A DNA stretch of 44,417 nt from Candidatus Cloacimonadota bacterium (GCA_029553545.1 JAKPKU010000245.1:1-44417); one strand, 5' to 3'. Shown: positions 15,278 to 24,253, counted from the first letter of the stretch. The notes: generated by a model from the letters alone, not told the origin. Program-made: numbers and translations.

Positions 15278-17704
15278 TTATTTAATTATATTACCTAATA
15301 ACAGTTTTGCATCTGTTTTGTCCATGACACTAATTGGGAAAGCAAAGAGATATCCTTTACCTTTTGTTCCACTGAGTGTTCCATTTTCTTTAACAAGAGC
15401 AATAACTCTATCATTATATTCTTGGTATTGAGCATCAGTCTGTGGTGAGTTTGCATCGCTTGTATTTACTGGTTTACAAACAGTTTTGTACAATGCATAA
15501 TCTGGATTAATATCTTTGAAGTAAGAGACAGTTGCTAATCCTTGTCTTTGATTGATCAGAGCAATAATTTGGCTATCAGATAAATCAACAGCTAAATTAC
15601 CAAATGGTGGGTTTTTAAGAGAAGTAACGCCAGTGATATAAGGTTTTGTTGTATAGCTCATTTGAGGGTTAATGGTGAAAACCTTATCTGTTGATTGAGG
15701 TAAGCCAAAGTGTGAGGAGAAGAAGAAATTACCAACACTGACCATTTTTTTGTGAGATACAGCAATATTATCGCCACCAGATATAATCAGCGTGCCATTC
15801 AAATCTAAGAAGGATTTAAAAGTCACAGCATCATCACTAATATCAGCTTCGTTTGGTTGGAAATCTTTGTAGTAAATCACATACTTATATTGTTGTAATA
15901 AGCTTGGTGCAAATGGGTTATTACTGAAAAGTCTCATGGTATTAGGAAGTGCAGCAATAGCATCTGACCATGGTTTTCTTCTTACAAAATGAACTTTTTC
16001 ACCTTCAGGCAAAAGCTCTTTCGCAGTATTCACGTAAAAGTCTTTTATCTGTTCAGTCATTGCATTTGAAGTTTCTGAAGTAATGATTAAAACGCCTTTT
16101 CTTTCATCAAGAGGCTTTGGTCTCACGATTTCAAATTCGAATACTTCTGGGGTAGGGTCTTGTTTACCTTGTAGGTCTTCAACTTTTACTTTGAAAACGT
16201 GTTTACCAGGTTCAAGATCACCAACGTTAATCTTTTGAGCGATATCATGTCCAGCAGGAACTTTTAACCAATGTGGGTCAAAGTTGCCCATAGCAGCTTG
16301 TGTAGCATCATCTTTGAGAGGTCCGAATTGATATCTTGTACCATCTAATTGGATTAAGTAATATGAGATCTCTGTTTGGTAGTCAACGCCAGCAGCGCCA
16401 GTGGAGTCACGAGGCACAGACACTTTTTTATTATCAGGGTCATTAGCTTCAAATTCACCACGGTAGCCCCATCTGAGCCAGATTTTGGTTTTGCCATTAG
16501 TTGTATTACAAATAGCGGTTGGCTTAAATTTGGTTGGTGTTTGTAGTACGCCATTTACTTCATTATCAACAGGTTCAAGATAGAAAGGTCTTGCAATTTT
16601 GTAGCCTGATGGTGTTTGGATAAATGGAACAACTTCAGTACCGCTATCATCTTGATTTTCAACATAGTGGTTGTCACTCAATACATAGCATTTTTTGTGA
16701 TAGAGTATTGATTGTGGGAAATATTTACCATTAACAAAGAACTTATATGTTTTGGTCTCAGATTTAATACCTGCTAAGTCAATAGCACGTACGCGTAATA
16801 CAGTGATAGTCTCTTTTTGAGTAAAGTTAGAATTGAAATTACTAACGAGCGGTGGATTTGATGTAGCAGTAAGAATTTTTTCATTAATTGTTTTTTCATT
16901 TTTGGTTGATAACCATGCAGATTCCCAAACAGGGCTAACAAAAGTAGTATCCACATCTATATCATCCGAATTTGCTAATGGATAGCGTGATAGCTGGTAT
17001 TCAAAATACCATGGTACGGAGCCAACATATGGATCATTATCATTCATTGAAAACACAAGTTTGAATCCTTGACCAACTTCACTTGGTACCATTACCCCGT
17101 TTACTTCTTTTTCAAAAGTACCTTTTGAAGTTGAAGCAAACACGATAGGTTTGTAAGATTGAGCTTGAAAATACTTTGTTGCAATATTACTGATATCACC
17201 TCTATTATCGATAGCTACAACGTCAAATCTTGAGACAACTTGCGCTGAATCTCCATCAACGTTTGCAGGGAAATTGATAACTGCAGAGACGCGGTCTGTC
17301 CAAATAGTTCTCTTACTTGGATCGGTAATGCCAGCAGGTGTGCGGAAAACCCAACCATTTTTTGAGTCAACAGCCTTTAAAACAGCTGGTGTATAAACGC
17401 CGTTAACATCGATTGAATCATTACCTGGTGTAACAATTGGCACGCCATCTTTGTTTAACACTCTATATGCATAACCAACAACAGAGCCATCTGAATCGTA
17501 TGCGTTCCAATAGATTGTTTGTTGGAACAAGATTGCAGGTTCTGTTTCTGCTGTATCAACTGCTTCTTCCCCTGCATATGAGGTTATAAAGATTTGTGGT
17601 GGTACGTTTGTCTTTAATTTACCTGAGTCACAGGCAGTTGTAATTAAAGCCATTGTTATCAGAAGACTTGCAGCTATGGTAAAGACTGCATATTTTTTAA
17701 ACAT
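15278..17704 (-). CDS. Large lipoprotein with Ig-like modules and a C-terminal alpha/beta domain, function unknown
   Basis: An 808-aa protein with a lipoprotein signal: LLITMALITTAC, Cys at about 25, followed by DSG. The N-terminal two thirds are beta-rich, with repeated phrases of Ig/fibronectin-like folds (IYWNAYDSDGSVVGYAYRVLN, FDVVAIDNRGDISN, LRVRAIDLAGIKSETKTYKFFVNG, HVFKVKVEDLQGKQDPTPEVFEFEIV). From about residue 545 the character changes to an alpha/beta pattern (GVLIITSETSN..., YKYVIYYKDF..., TFKSFLDLNGTLIISGGDNI) that recalls glutamine-amidotransferase-like Rossmann domains, though I see no catalytic Cys nucleophile elbow. It has its own promoter and a terminator. Probably anchored to a membrane and facing outward. 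Role unknown. Confidence 0.75.
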   Translation of the reverse strand: MFKKYAVFTIAASLLITMALITTACDSGKLKTNVPPQIFITSYAGEEAVDTAETEPAILFQQTIYWNAYDSDGSVVGYAYRVLNKDGVPIVTPGNDSIDVNGVYTPAVLKAVDSKNGWVFRTPAGITDPSKRTIWTDRVSAVINFPANVDGDSAQVVSRFDVVAIDNRGDISNIATKYFQAQSYKPIVFASTSKGTFEKEVNGVMVPSEVGQGFKLVFSMNDNDPYVGSVPWYFEYQLSRYPLANSDDIDVDTTFVSPVWESAWLSTKNEKTINEKILTATSNPPLVSNFNSNFTQKETITVLRVRAIDLAGIKSETKTYKFFVNGKYFPQSILYHKKCYVLSDNHYVENQDDSGTEVVPFIQTPSGYKIARPFYLEPVDNEVNGVLQTPTKFKPTAICNTTNGKTKIWLRWGYRGEFEANDPDNKKVSVPRDSTGAAGVDYQTEISYYLIQLDGTRYQFGPLKDDATQAAMGNFDPHWLKVPAGHDIAQKINVGDLEPGKHVFKVKVEDLQGKQDPTPEVFEFEIVRPKPLDERKGVLIITSETSNAMTEQIKDFYVNTAKELLPEGEKVHFVRRKPWSDAIAALPNTMRLFSNNPFAPSLLQQYKYVIYYKDFQPNEADISDDAVTFKSFLDLNGTLIISGGDNIAVSHKKMVSVGNFFFSSHFGLPQSTDKVFTINPQMSYTTKPYITGVTSLKNPPFGNLAVDLSDSQIIALINQRQGLATVSYFKDINPDYALYKTVCKPVNTSDANSPQTDAQYQEYNDRVIALVKENGTLSGTKGKGYLFAFPISVMDKTDAKLLLGNIIK

Positions 17705-17755
17705 AGATCCTCCTATATTTTATATCTTTTTTTAAATACACGACTATATTAAAAC

Positions 17756-17785
17756 ATAATTTCATAAATAGCTCTTTTTAGTCAA
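17756..17785 (-). promoter_or_regulatory. Possible promoter of the 808-aa lipoprotein gene
   Basis: On the minus strand, TTGACT (17785-17780) and AATTAT (17761-17756) are spaced by 18 bases, about 50 bases upstream of the start codon, which has the strong SD AGGAGG. The region is very AT-rich, which makes -10 calls uncertain. Confidence 0.45.
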
Positions 17786-17790
17786 TCATT

Positions 17791-18660
17791 TTATTCTTTT
17801 TTTTTAATTTTCTTTGCAGACCGCACTACATGATGCAACAAAACTGTTGTAGTTACAGAACCTACGCCACCTGGCACGGGTGTTATTGCTTCACATTTAT
17901 CCAAACAATCTTGATAATCAACATCACCAACGAAGGTGTTTTTGTCATTTTCTTTAGAAATCTCGTTAATTCCTGCGTCAATTATGACACAATTTTCTTT
18001 AATCATTTCCTTTTTTATCATATTTGGTCGACCAACTGCTGTGACGAGAATATCAGCTTGTTTTGTATAGTTCTCTATATTTTTGGTTTTTGAATGACAA
18101 ACTGTGACTGTCGCATCGCCTGTTGGTGATTTATGTAAAAAGAGATTTGCGATAGGCTTTCCAATGACATTACTTCTTCCGACTACTACGATATGTTTTG
18201 ACTGTGTTTGAATTCCATAAAACTTAATAATTTCTAAGACAGATTCAGCTGTACACGGGATAAAGCACTCTTGCCCCAAGTATAAATTACCTGCATTAAG
18301 CGGGTTCAGCCCATCGACATCTTTATCTGGCGAAATGATGCTGTTAATCACTTTCTCATCAATGTTTTTTGGCAAAGGCTTTTGGATCATAATGGCAGAA
18401 ATATTATCATTTTCATTACATTGTTTAATTTCATGTATCAAGCCTGCAAGATCGATGCTTTCAAATTTCTTTAGTATAACAGCAATACCGAGTTTTTCAC
18501 CCTGTTTTGCAATGTTTTCTACATAGTATTCCGAGGCAGGATCATGCCCCACAATAATCACTGCGAGCGTAGGTTTTAGATCGTCAGCGGCGATCATTTC
18601 TTCTGTGATCTTCTTAATGCTATTAGCAACGGGTTTGCCTTTTAAAACAAGAGAGCTCAT
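17791..18660 (-). CDS. folD: FolD-type methylenetetrahydrofolate dehydrogenase (cyclohydrolase Lys missing)
   Basis: A 289-aa protein of normal FolD length. FolD interconverts 5,10-methylene-THF, methenyl-THF and 10-formyl-THF in the cytoplasm. Conserved parts: MIQKPLPKNID (the substrate-binding Gln is kept), DKDVDGLNPLNAG, the Rossmann NAD(P) loop VVVGRSNVIGKPIANLFL, and PGGVGSVTTTVLLHH. In the catalytic segment the family pattern is Y-x3-K-x-K-x5-GI; here it reads YVENIAKQGEKLGI, with Ile50 at the catalytic lysine position and only the second lysine (K52) kept. In the human enzyme that lysine is needed for the cyclohydrolase step, so this protein may be dehydrogenase-only. It is last in the infC-to-folD operon; SD is AAGGAG. 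Confidence 0.9.
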   Translation of the reverse strand: MSSLVLKGKPVANSIKKITEEMIAADDLKPTLAVIIVGHDPASEYYVENIAKQGEKLGIAVILKKFESIDLAGLIHEIKQCNENDNISAIMIQKPLPKNIDEKVINSIISPDKDVDGLNPLNAGNLYLGQECFIPCTAESVLEIIKFYGIQTQSKHIVVVGRSNVIGKPIANLFLHKSPTGDATVTVCHSKTKNIENYTKQADILVTAVGRPNMIKKEMIKENCVIIDAGINEISKENDKNTFVGDVDYQDCLDKCEAITPVPGGVGSVTTTVLLHHVVRSAKKIKKKE

Positions 18661-18674
18661 TTTAACTCCTTATA

Positions 18675-19466
18675 TTAAGAGATAGAGTCAAGCACTTTTT
18701 GGCGTATGCGCTTGATATTAACTGCTTTACCTGATGCTTCATCAATCTCAATTAAAACAGCATTTATATAAATATTGTTAAATGATACTTCATGTCGCAT
18801 AGGTAGCCCTTTTTTTATCTTTTCAATTGCAATATCTTTTTTTATTCCAATAACAGAGTCTATCGGACCTGTCATACCAACGTCGGTCAGATAGGCAGTT
18901 CCATTAGGTAAAATCTCTTCATCTGCCGTCTGAATATGGGTATGAGTGCCAACCATAGCGCTTATTTTACCATCAAAATAAAACCCAAAAGTTCTTTTTT
19001 CTGCTGTTGATTCAGCATGAAAATCGATCAAAATATTTGAAGTAAGATCTCTAAACTCTTCAATTCTTTTTTCCAGAGCGAAGAATGGCGAGTCAATAGG
19101 CTGCATAAATGCTTGTCCGCAGAGGTTTGCGATCAGGAGTTTTTTGCCATTCTTTTCTAATAAGCAGTATTCATTGCCTGGTGCTTCTTCTGGAAAATTA
19201 AATGGTTTTACGAGGCGTTTTTCATTGATAATGACGTCGATGCTATTTTTCTTATCCCAAAGGTGATTACCGCTTGTCAAGCTATCAACGCCCGCATTGA
19301 AGATTTCGTTTAGGGTATGTTCCGTCACGCCTTTTCCATCAGCAGCATTTTCACAGTTTGCGATCACAAAATCGACATTGTTTTCTTTTAAGAAAGGCGG
19401 CAGAAAAGCTTCTACAGCTCTTCTGCCAGGTCTTCCAAATATATCTCCAAAGAATAATATATTCAT
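18675..19466 (-). CDS. ymdB: YmdB-family metallophosphoesterase
   Basis: A 263-aa protein matching the TIGR00282/YmdB calcineurin-like phosphoesterases. Metal ligands are seen in FFGDIFGRPGRRAV (Asp8), NCENAADGKG, SGNHLWDKK (the NH motif), LIDFHAEST and VGTHTHIQTADE. In Bacillus subtilis YmdB is a cytoplasmic phosphodiesterase active on 2',3'-cyclic nucleotides that influences biofilm and motility gene expression. It starts 3 bases after rny ends; the rny-ymdB pairing is also seen in Bacillus, which supports a link to RNA turnover. Confidence 0.92.
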   Translation of the reverse strand: MNILFFGDIFGRPGRRAVEAFLPPFLKENNVDFVIANCENAADGKGVTEHTLNEIFNAGVDSLTSGNHLWDKKNSIDVIINEKRLVKPFNFPEEAPGNEYCLLEKNGKKLLIANLCGQAFMQPIDSPFFALEKRIEEFRDLTSNILIDFHAESTAEKRTFGFYFDGKISAMVGTHTHIQTADEEILPNGTAYLTDVGMTGPIDSVIGIKKDIAIEKIKKGLPMRHEVSFNNIYINAVLIEIDEASGKAVNIKRIRQKVLDSIS

Positions 19467-19468
19467 TT

Positions 19469-21037
19469 TTACTTTGCTACGGCGGTTTGTCTTGTTTCTC
19501 TTAAAACAGTGACTTTGATCTGACCAGGGTATTGAATTTCCTTTTCTATTTGCTTGGCAATATCCATCGCGATAAACATGGTTTGATTGTCATCAATATT
19601 AGAAGGATCGACGATGATACGTAATTCTCTACCTGCTTGAATAGCGAAAGATTTGTTTACGCCTTCGAATGCATTAGCTATTTCTTCGAGCTTTTCAAGT
19701 CTCTGCATATAGGTCTCCAGCATTTCACGTCTTGCTCCAGGTCTTGCGCCTGATATAGCATCTGATGCTTGTGCTAAGACTGCATAAACGCTTTCAGCTT
19801 CAACTTCTTCGTGGTGAGATTCAATTGCATTTACAACAATTCTGCTCTCGCCATTTTTACGTGCAAAGTTAGCCCCCAATACAGCGTGTGAACCGTCAAA
19901 TTCATGGTCAATAGCCTTACCAATATCATGTAAGAACCCGCAACGACGTGCGATTTCTTGATCAAGCCCAAGCTCTTTTGCCATAATTCCGCAAATCCAT
20001 GCTGCTTCAATACTATGATTGAGCACATTTTGTCCATAGCTTGTGCGATAGTGAAGGCGTCCAATCAGCTTGATTAGATTAGGTGAAATATTATGGATAT
20101 TTGTATCAAGGCAAGCCTTTTCACCAATGGTAATGAGGTTTGCATCCATTTCTTTTCTTGTTTTTTCGATCAGTTCTTCAATTCTACCTGGATGGATTCT
20201 ACCGTCAGAGATAAGTTTTTCAAGAGAAAGTCTTGCGATCTCTCTACGTACGGGATCAAAGCATGAAAGCACAACAGCTTCTGGAGTATCATCGATAATC
20301 AAATCGACACCAGATGCTTTTTCAAATGCGCGAATATTTCTACCTTCACGACCGATAATTCTGCCTTTCATCTCATCAGAGGGCAGAGATACCACAGCGA
20401 CAGTTGTTTCAGAAATATGATCCACTGCCAGTCTTTGAATGGCGGTAGAAATAATCTCTGCAGCCTTTTTATTAGCGTCAATTTTCAGCTGTTCAATATC
20501 TTGTCGTATTTCATTAGCTGTTAGCGTGCGAGCTTCTTGCTTCATTTCATCACGTAAAACAGACACTGCCTGATCTTTAGTCATGCCAGCAATGTCTTCC
20601 AGTTTCTTCTTTTGTTCTTCGACGATTGAGTGAACTTCTTCGCTTTTTTTAGAGAGTTGTTCTTCTTGGTTCTTTAATTTCTTTTCAATTTCAGAGAGAG
20701 TGTTTTCTTTTTTATCAAAAGCTTCTAAGCGTTTATCAAAATTATTTACTCTTTCATTGAATTTATTTTCGAGATTACGGACTTCTTTTTGGCGTTCTTT
20801 GATCTCATTTTCATAACCTTTTTGAGTTTTAAACCATTCTTCTTTTGCATCAAGTACAACTTTTTTCTTTAAGCTTTGTGATTCTTTTTTTGCATCTTCA
20901 ATTAATTCTTTTGCGATTATTTCGGTTTGTGCTATCATTTTAAATGCGGTGTTTTTCTTTGCGAAGTAAATAAACAAAGCAAATAAAAAGCCGAGCACAA
21001 GCCCAACAGCAGCTGCAATAATAATATATGTAAGCAT
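19469..21037 (-). CDS. rny: Ribonuclease Y
   Basis: A membrane-anchored endoribonuclease that starts mRNA decay; 522 aa. N-terminal helix LTYIIIAAAVGLVLGFLFALFIYF (2-25), then a long charged coiled coil (about 30-200), a KH RNA-binding domain (LPSDEMKGRIIGREGRNIRAFEKASGVDLIIDD) and an HD phosphohydrolase domain (HSIEAAWICGIMA...RRCGFLHDIGKAIDHE). It ends RELRIIVDPSNIDDNQTMFIA and QIKVTVLRETR as in other RNase Y. The track start at 21052 is a TTG that forms part of the SD GGAGG; ATG 21037 is the better start. It follows a probable 6S RNA and zapA. Confidence 0.95.
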   Translation of the reverse strand: MLTYIIIAAAVGLVLGFLFALFIYFAKKNTAFKMIAQTEIIAKELIEDAKKESQSLKKKVVLDAKEEWFKTQKGYENEIKERQKEVRNLENKFNERVNNFDKRLEAFDKKENTLSEIEKKLKNQEEQLSKKSEEVHSIVEEQKKKLEDIAGMTKDQAVSVLRDEMKQEARTLTANEIRQDIEQLKIDANKKAAEIISTAIQRLAVDHISETTVAVVSLPSDEMKGRIIGREGRNIRAFEKASGVDLIIDDTPEAVVLSCFDPVRREIARLSLEKLISDGRIHPGRIEELIEKTRKEMDANLITIGEKACLDTNIHNISPNLIKLIGRLHYRTSYGQNVLNHSIEAAWICGIMAKELGLDQEIARRCGFLHDIGKAIDHEFDGSHAVLGANFARKNGESRIVVNAIESHHEEVEAESVYAVLAQASDAISGARPGARREMLETYMQRLEKLEEIANAFEGVNKSFAIQAGRELRIIVDPSNIDDNQTMFIAMDIAKQIEKEIQYPGQIKVTVLRETRQTAVAK

Positions 21038-21060
21038 ATATGCTTCCTCCAATCTTTTTT

Positions 21061-21235
21061 ATTGCCCCGCTATTGCCGTGTTTTATTTGCCCCTGAAACC
21101 TAAGTTACAAGGTGGGCATCTACCTTCTAAGCTTTATAAATCCTGCATGGCAGGCATATATGCCACTTATGGCTCGATTCCCTTTATATATTTGGTTCCT
21201 TCACAAACTTAAAATCACAAGCATAGCAGGGTTAA
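21061..21235 (-). ncRNA. ssrS: Probable 6S RNA (SsrS) between zapA and rny
   Basis: This gap of about 175 bases has no reading frame but strong pairing on the minus strand. The ends close as CCCTGCTAT-GC with GCAATAGCGGGG. Inside follow TAAGTT with AACTTA, AAGG with CCTT and TATAAA with TTTATA, separated by internal loops. The apical part holds GCCAtaagTGGC and CCTGCcatGCAGG. A long irregular rod of about 180 nt with bulges, directly after zapA, is what is expected of 6S RNA, which binds the housekeeping RNA polymerase in stationary phase. The zapA-6S neighbourhood is known from gammaproteobacteria, and I recall the same slot before rny in Bacteroidetes. Exact ends and family membership are inferred. 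A structured rny leader is the alternative. Confidence 0.62.
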
Positions 21236-21236
21236 T

Positions 21237-21494
21237 CTATAAATCTTGAAGCAATGAATTTACTTTATTCAATTCCTGCTCAAGCATTTCATTTTTCTCT
21301 TTAAGTGTATAGATCGTTTCAACAAAATTCAAGCCAGCCAAGATAAACAAAGTTTTTTGGTCAACAAAGCCAAGTGTATCACTAACTTCGCGCAAGTAGC
21401 TATCCAGATACCTTGCATACTCTTTTATTTTTTGTGCATTATCACCTTTAACAGGTAAAGTATGCCCTAAAACTTTGATCTCTACGACTTCCAT
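21237..21494 (-). CDS. zapA: Cell division protein ZapA
   Basis: An 85-aa ZapA-family protein. The globular N-terminal part VVEIKVLGHTLPVKGDNAQKIKEYARYLDSYLREV matches the family (I-x-I-x-G...y-x-ik), followed by the helix TLFILAGLNFVETIYTLKEKNEMLEQELNKVNSLL that forms the dimer coiled coil. ZapA cross-links FtsZ filaments at the division ring. It lies 10 bases after the ZapB-like coiled-coil gene and just before the probable 6S RNA, the usual zapA context. No strong SD is visible, so coupling to the upstream gene is possible. Confidence 0.88.
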   Translation of the reverse strand: MEVVEIKVLGHTLPVKGDNAQKIKEYARYLDSYLREVSDTLGFVDQKTLFILAGLNFVETIYTLKEKNEMLEQELNKVNSLLQDL

Positions 21495-21504
21495 GATTAA
21501 GTTT

Positions 21505-21867
21505 CTACGAATCTAAGAGTTGGGATAAAGCCAGATCGATTTTATCAACTGCTTCTTGGGTATTAATCTCCAAATTAGCATTTTTATCGTTGAGGCTAAC
21601 AATTTCGAGCTCTAATAGCGCTATTTTCTCATTAAGTTCTTTGATCGTGCCTTCACTGTTTTGAGTTGTAGCTGAAAGTATTTGATACTGATCATCCAGC
21701 TCAATGTAGTCTTTTTCGAGTTTTTTCTTTTCTTCTTCTAACAGTGCATAGTCTATCTTCGTGTCTTCTAATTTTTGAATTAAAGCTTGTACTTTTTCAA
21801 GTAGAGACATTGGTTTTGGTTGTTCTTTTGTTTCTGTATCAGGATGATTTATTGTTAATTGCTCCAT
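21505..21867 (-). CDS. Coiled-coil protein between pheT and zapA, ZapB-like
   Basis: A 120-aa protein: about 20 polar residues, then an almost unbroken heptad pattern from 22 to 115 (LLEKVQALIQKLEDTKIDYALLEEEKKKLEKDYIELDDQYQIL...IKELNEKIALLELEIVSLNDKNANLE) and a conserved-looking end VDKIDLALSQLLDS. It has no membrane helix. Its start overlaps the pheT end region (5 bases between) and it sits 10 bases before zapA, so a role in the Zap/FtsZ assembly, like the coiled-coil ZapB, is a reasonable inference. Sequence similarity of coiled coils is not diagnostic, so the family name is not claimed. Confidence 0.65.
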   Translation of the reverse strand: MEQLTINHPDTETKEQPKPMSLLEKVQALIQKLEDTKIDYALLEEEKKKLEKDYIELDDQYQILSATTQNSEGTIKELNEKIALLELEIVSLNDKNANLEINTQEAVDKIDLALSQLLDS

Positions 21868-21871
21868 TTTA

Positions 21872-24253
21872 TTACCTCATTTCTATATGGTATTTAGACT
21901 TTAGTTTGTCTATGATATTATTGATTAGACCATTTATATAATCATCAGTCAAGCTTTTTGTTTCTGGTACTATCAAAATATTTAGAGAAAGACTTCTAAA
22001 GCCGCTTTGGATCTGCTTTCCAGTAAACTCATCAAATGGAATAACCTCTTTAATTAGTTTTGGATTACATTGAATAATATCAGCAACAATCTTTTGCACA
22101 GAGTGTTCTTTGGAAATAATAAATGAAATATCTCTTGAAACAGACTGTAGCTTGGGTATTTCTGTAAAAATAATGCCTTTTTTATTTTGATATTCAAGGC
22201 ATTGAGTAAAATCTATCTCAAAACCATAAATATCTTTCTCAAACTCAAACTTATCAGCAATTTTTTTATCAAACTTGCCAAATGTACCAATCACCTTTTT
22301 GCCAACAACTATCTGTGCTGCAAGGTTTTCTTGGTAAAATGGCTCTGTGCATGGCTCTATTTGAAATTTATTTAAAGGGAACAAAGCCAAAACACTTTCC
22401 ACTATGCCTTTTAAATAAAAGAAGTTCACGCTTTCAGTTTTATTCTTCCAATGAATTGGACCGATATTACCTGAAAGAATCGCTGAAGCAACCCATTTTT
22501 CTGTGCCTAATTTCTTCTCTGATTTAAAGAAGACTTTATTAAGCTCAAATAGTTTGATATTTTCTTGACCGTGATTATAATTATAAACCGCATTTTTTAA
22601 CAAGCCAGGCAATAATGTGCTTCTCATAATCGAAGAAGCCTGCCCCTGTGGGTTCATAATCTCAATTGCTGCACGGCGATAATCATCTTCTTGAAGACTT
22701 AGCAAATCAAAATATGCAGGATCTGAAAAAGATAGATTTAACACCTCATAAAACCCTTGACTTACCAAAAAGTCTTGTACTTTTCTACGTAAATAGAATG
22801 ATGTCTTATTCGTGATTTCATGTTTTTCTGGTTTAGATTCGATTGAATTATAGCCATGTAAACGGATTATTTCTTCGATAAGATCTATTTCTCTGGTTAA
22901 ATCTTTTCGCCAAGATGGAATCTTAAAAGAGAGAGCATCATTATCTTCTTTTACCAGCTCCAACCCCAAGCCTGTTAAATAGCTTATTAACTCACTATTA
23001 GCAAGCGATAAAGTCAATAGTTTTGTAACGCGTGAAGGGCGTAAAATGACAATTATTTCATCTAATGGATTTGGATAAATATCATTAGTCTGAGTAAGTT
23101 TGCCACCGCAAATTGTTAGAATAAGGTCAACCGCTCTCTGTGCGACAGTTTCTGCAACTTTATCCGAGCACCCGCGCTCAAAGCGGTATGAAGAATCTGT
23201 AAATATCTTTTTTTCTGATGATGTGCGGCGAATTTGGCTTGGATTAAAGCAAGCAGCCTCTAATACGATATCAACAGTACTATTTTGGATATGCGAGTTC
23301 AAGCCACCAATTACTCCTGCGAGCGCAATTGGCTTTACACTGTCAGCAATAACCAGCTCGTTGCCATTTAACTCATAAGTATTATGATCAAGAGCAGGGA
23401 ATTTCTCACCTTTATGAGCTTTACGAATGATGATTTTACCACCTTCTACAAAGCTTTTATCAAAGGCATGCAATGGATGCCCATACTCTAAAGTAACATA
23501 ATTAGTGATATCTACAATATTATTGATAGGTTTTATACCGCCTGCGATCAGACATTGCTTGATCCATTCTGGGCTCTCTGTAACTGTTACTCCCTCAATC
23601 ACATTGGCAATATATCGTGTGCACAGTTCAGGTTCAACAATTTCAACTGGGTATTTGCCCAAATCACTACGATTATAATCTTTTAGCAAAGGATACTGCA
23701 TATCGAGATCTAATTGAGCAGACAAGTCACGTGCTACGCCGATCATACCCAATAAATCAGCACGGTTTGGTGTAATTTCTACATCAAAGACCGTATCTGC
23801 AATATCGAGATAGCGTGATAGTGGCTTGCCAATCGGTGCATCATTATCGAGCACTAAAATGCCTTCATGATTCTCTGAAATGCCCAATTCACGTTCTGAG
23901 CATATCATACCATAAGATTCTTCGCCTCTGAGCTTTGTTCTTTTGATTACGATATCGCCTATTTGCGTACCTACGCGTGCAAAGGCTATCTTTTGCCCCT
24001 GCTCGCAGTTTGGTGCTCCACAAACAACTTGCACAGTTTCATTGCCATCAAATACCTGACAGATCGACAAATGATCTGAGTTTGGATGGTTTCTTTTTTC
24101 TTTAATTTCTGCTATAAAAATATAATCGAGCAATTCATTTGATTGATGAACTGCTTCGACTTCTATACCTGAAAAGGTCAATTTATCTTTTAATTCTTCG
24201 ACACTTAAATCTATATCAAGATATTCTTTAAGCCATTTATAGCTAATTCTCAT
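21872..24253 (-). CDS. pheT: Phenylalanine-tRNA ligase beta subunit
   Basis: A 793-aa protein of the standard bacterial PheT length. Domains in order: N-terminal B1 (MRISYKWLKEYLDIDLSVEEL), the tRNA-binding EMAP-like domain (ELLDYIFIAEIKEKRNHPNSDHLSICQVF...VVCGAPN), the B3/4 editing domain (YIANVIEGV...NNIVDITNYVTLEYGHPLHAFD), B5 (IVILRPSRVTKLL), the catalytic-like core (LVSQGFYEVLNLSF...MRSTLLPGLLKNAVYN) and the C-terminal anticodon-binding fold (FTEIPKLQSVSRDISFII). It forms an alpha2-beta2 enzyme with PheS, encoded 40 bases upstream, and charges tRNA-Phe in the cytoplasm. Confidence 0.96.
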   Translation of the reverse strand: MRISYKWLKEYLDIDLSVEELKDKLTFSGIEVEAVHQSNELLDYIFIAEIKEKRNHPNSDHLSICQVFDGNETVQVVCGAPNCEQGQKIAFARVGTQIGDIVIKRTKLRGEESYGMICSERELGISENHEGILVLDNDAPIGKPLSRYLDIADTVFDVEITPNRADLLGMIGVARDLSAQLDLDMQYPLLKDYNRSDLGKYPVEIVEPELCTRYIANVIEGVTVTESPEWIKQCLIAGGIKPINNIVDITNYVTLEYGHPLHAFDKSFVEGGKIIIRKAHKGEKFPALDHNTYELNGNELVIADSVKPIALAGVIGGLNSHIQNSTVDIVLEAACFNPSQIRRTSSEKKIFTDSSYRFERGCSDKVAETVAQRAVDLILTICGGKLTQTNDIYPNPLDEIIVILRPSRVTKLLTLSLANSELISYLTGLGLELVKEDNDALSFKIPSWRKDLTREIDLIEEIIRLHGYNSIESKPEKHEITNKTSFYLRRKVQDFLVSQGFYEVLNLSFSDPAYFDLLSLQEDDYRRAAIEIMNPQGQASSIMRSTLLPGLLKNAVYNYNHGQENIKLFELNKVFFKSEKKLGTEKWVASAILSGNIGPIHWKNKTESVNFFYLKGIVESVLALFPLNKFQIEPCTEPFYQENLAAQIVVGKKVIGTFGKFDKKIADKFEFEKDIYGFEIDFTQCLEYQNKKGIIFTEIPKLQSVSRDISFIISKEHSVQKIVADIIQCNPKLIKEVIPFDEFTGKQIQSGFRSLSLNILIVPETKSLTDDYINGLINNIIDKLKSKYHIEMR

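Noticed and set aside
20070-20420. 116-aa plus-strand ORF
   Set aside because: Antisense to the KH-HD part of rny.
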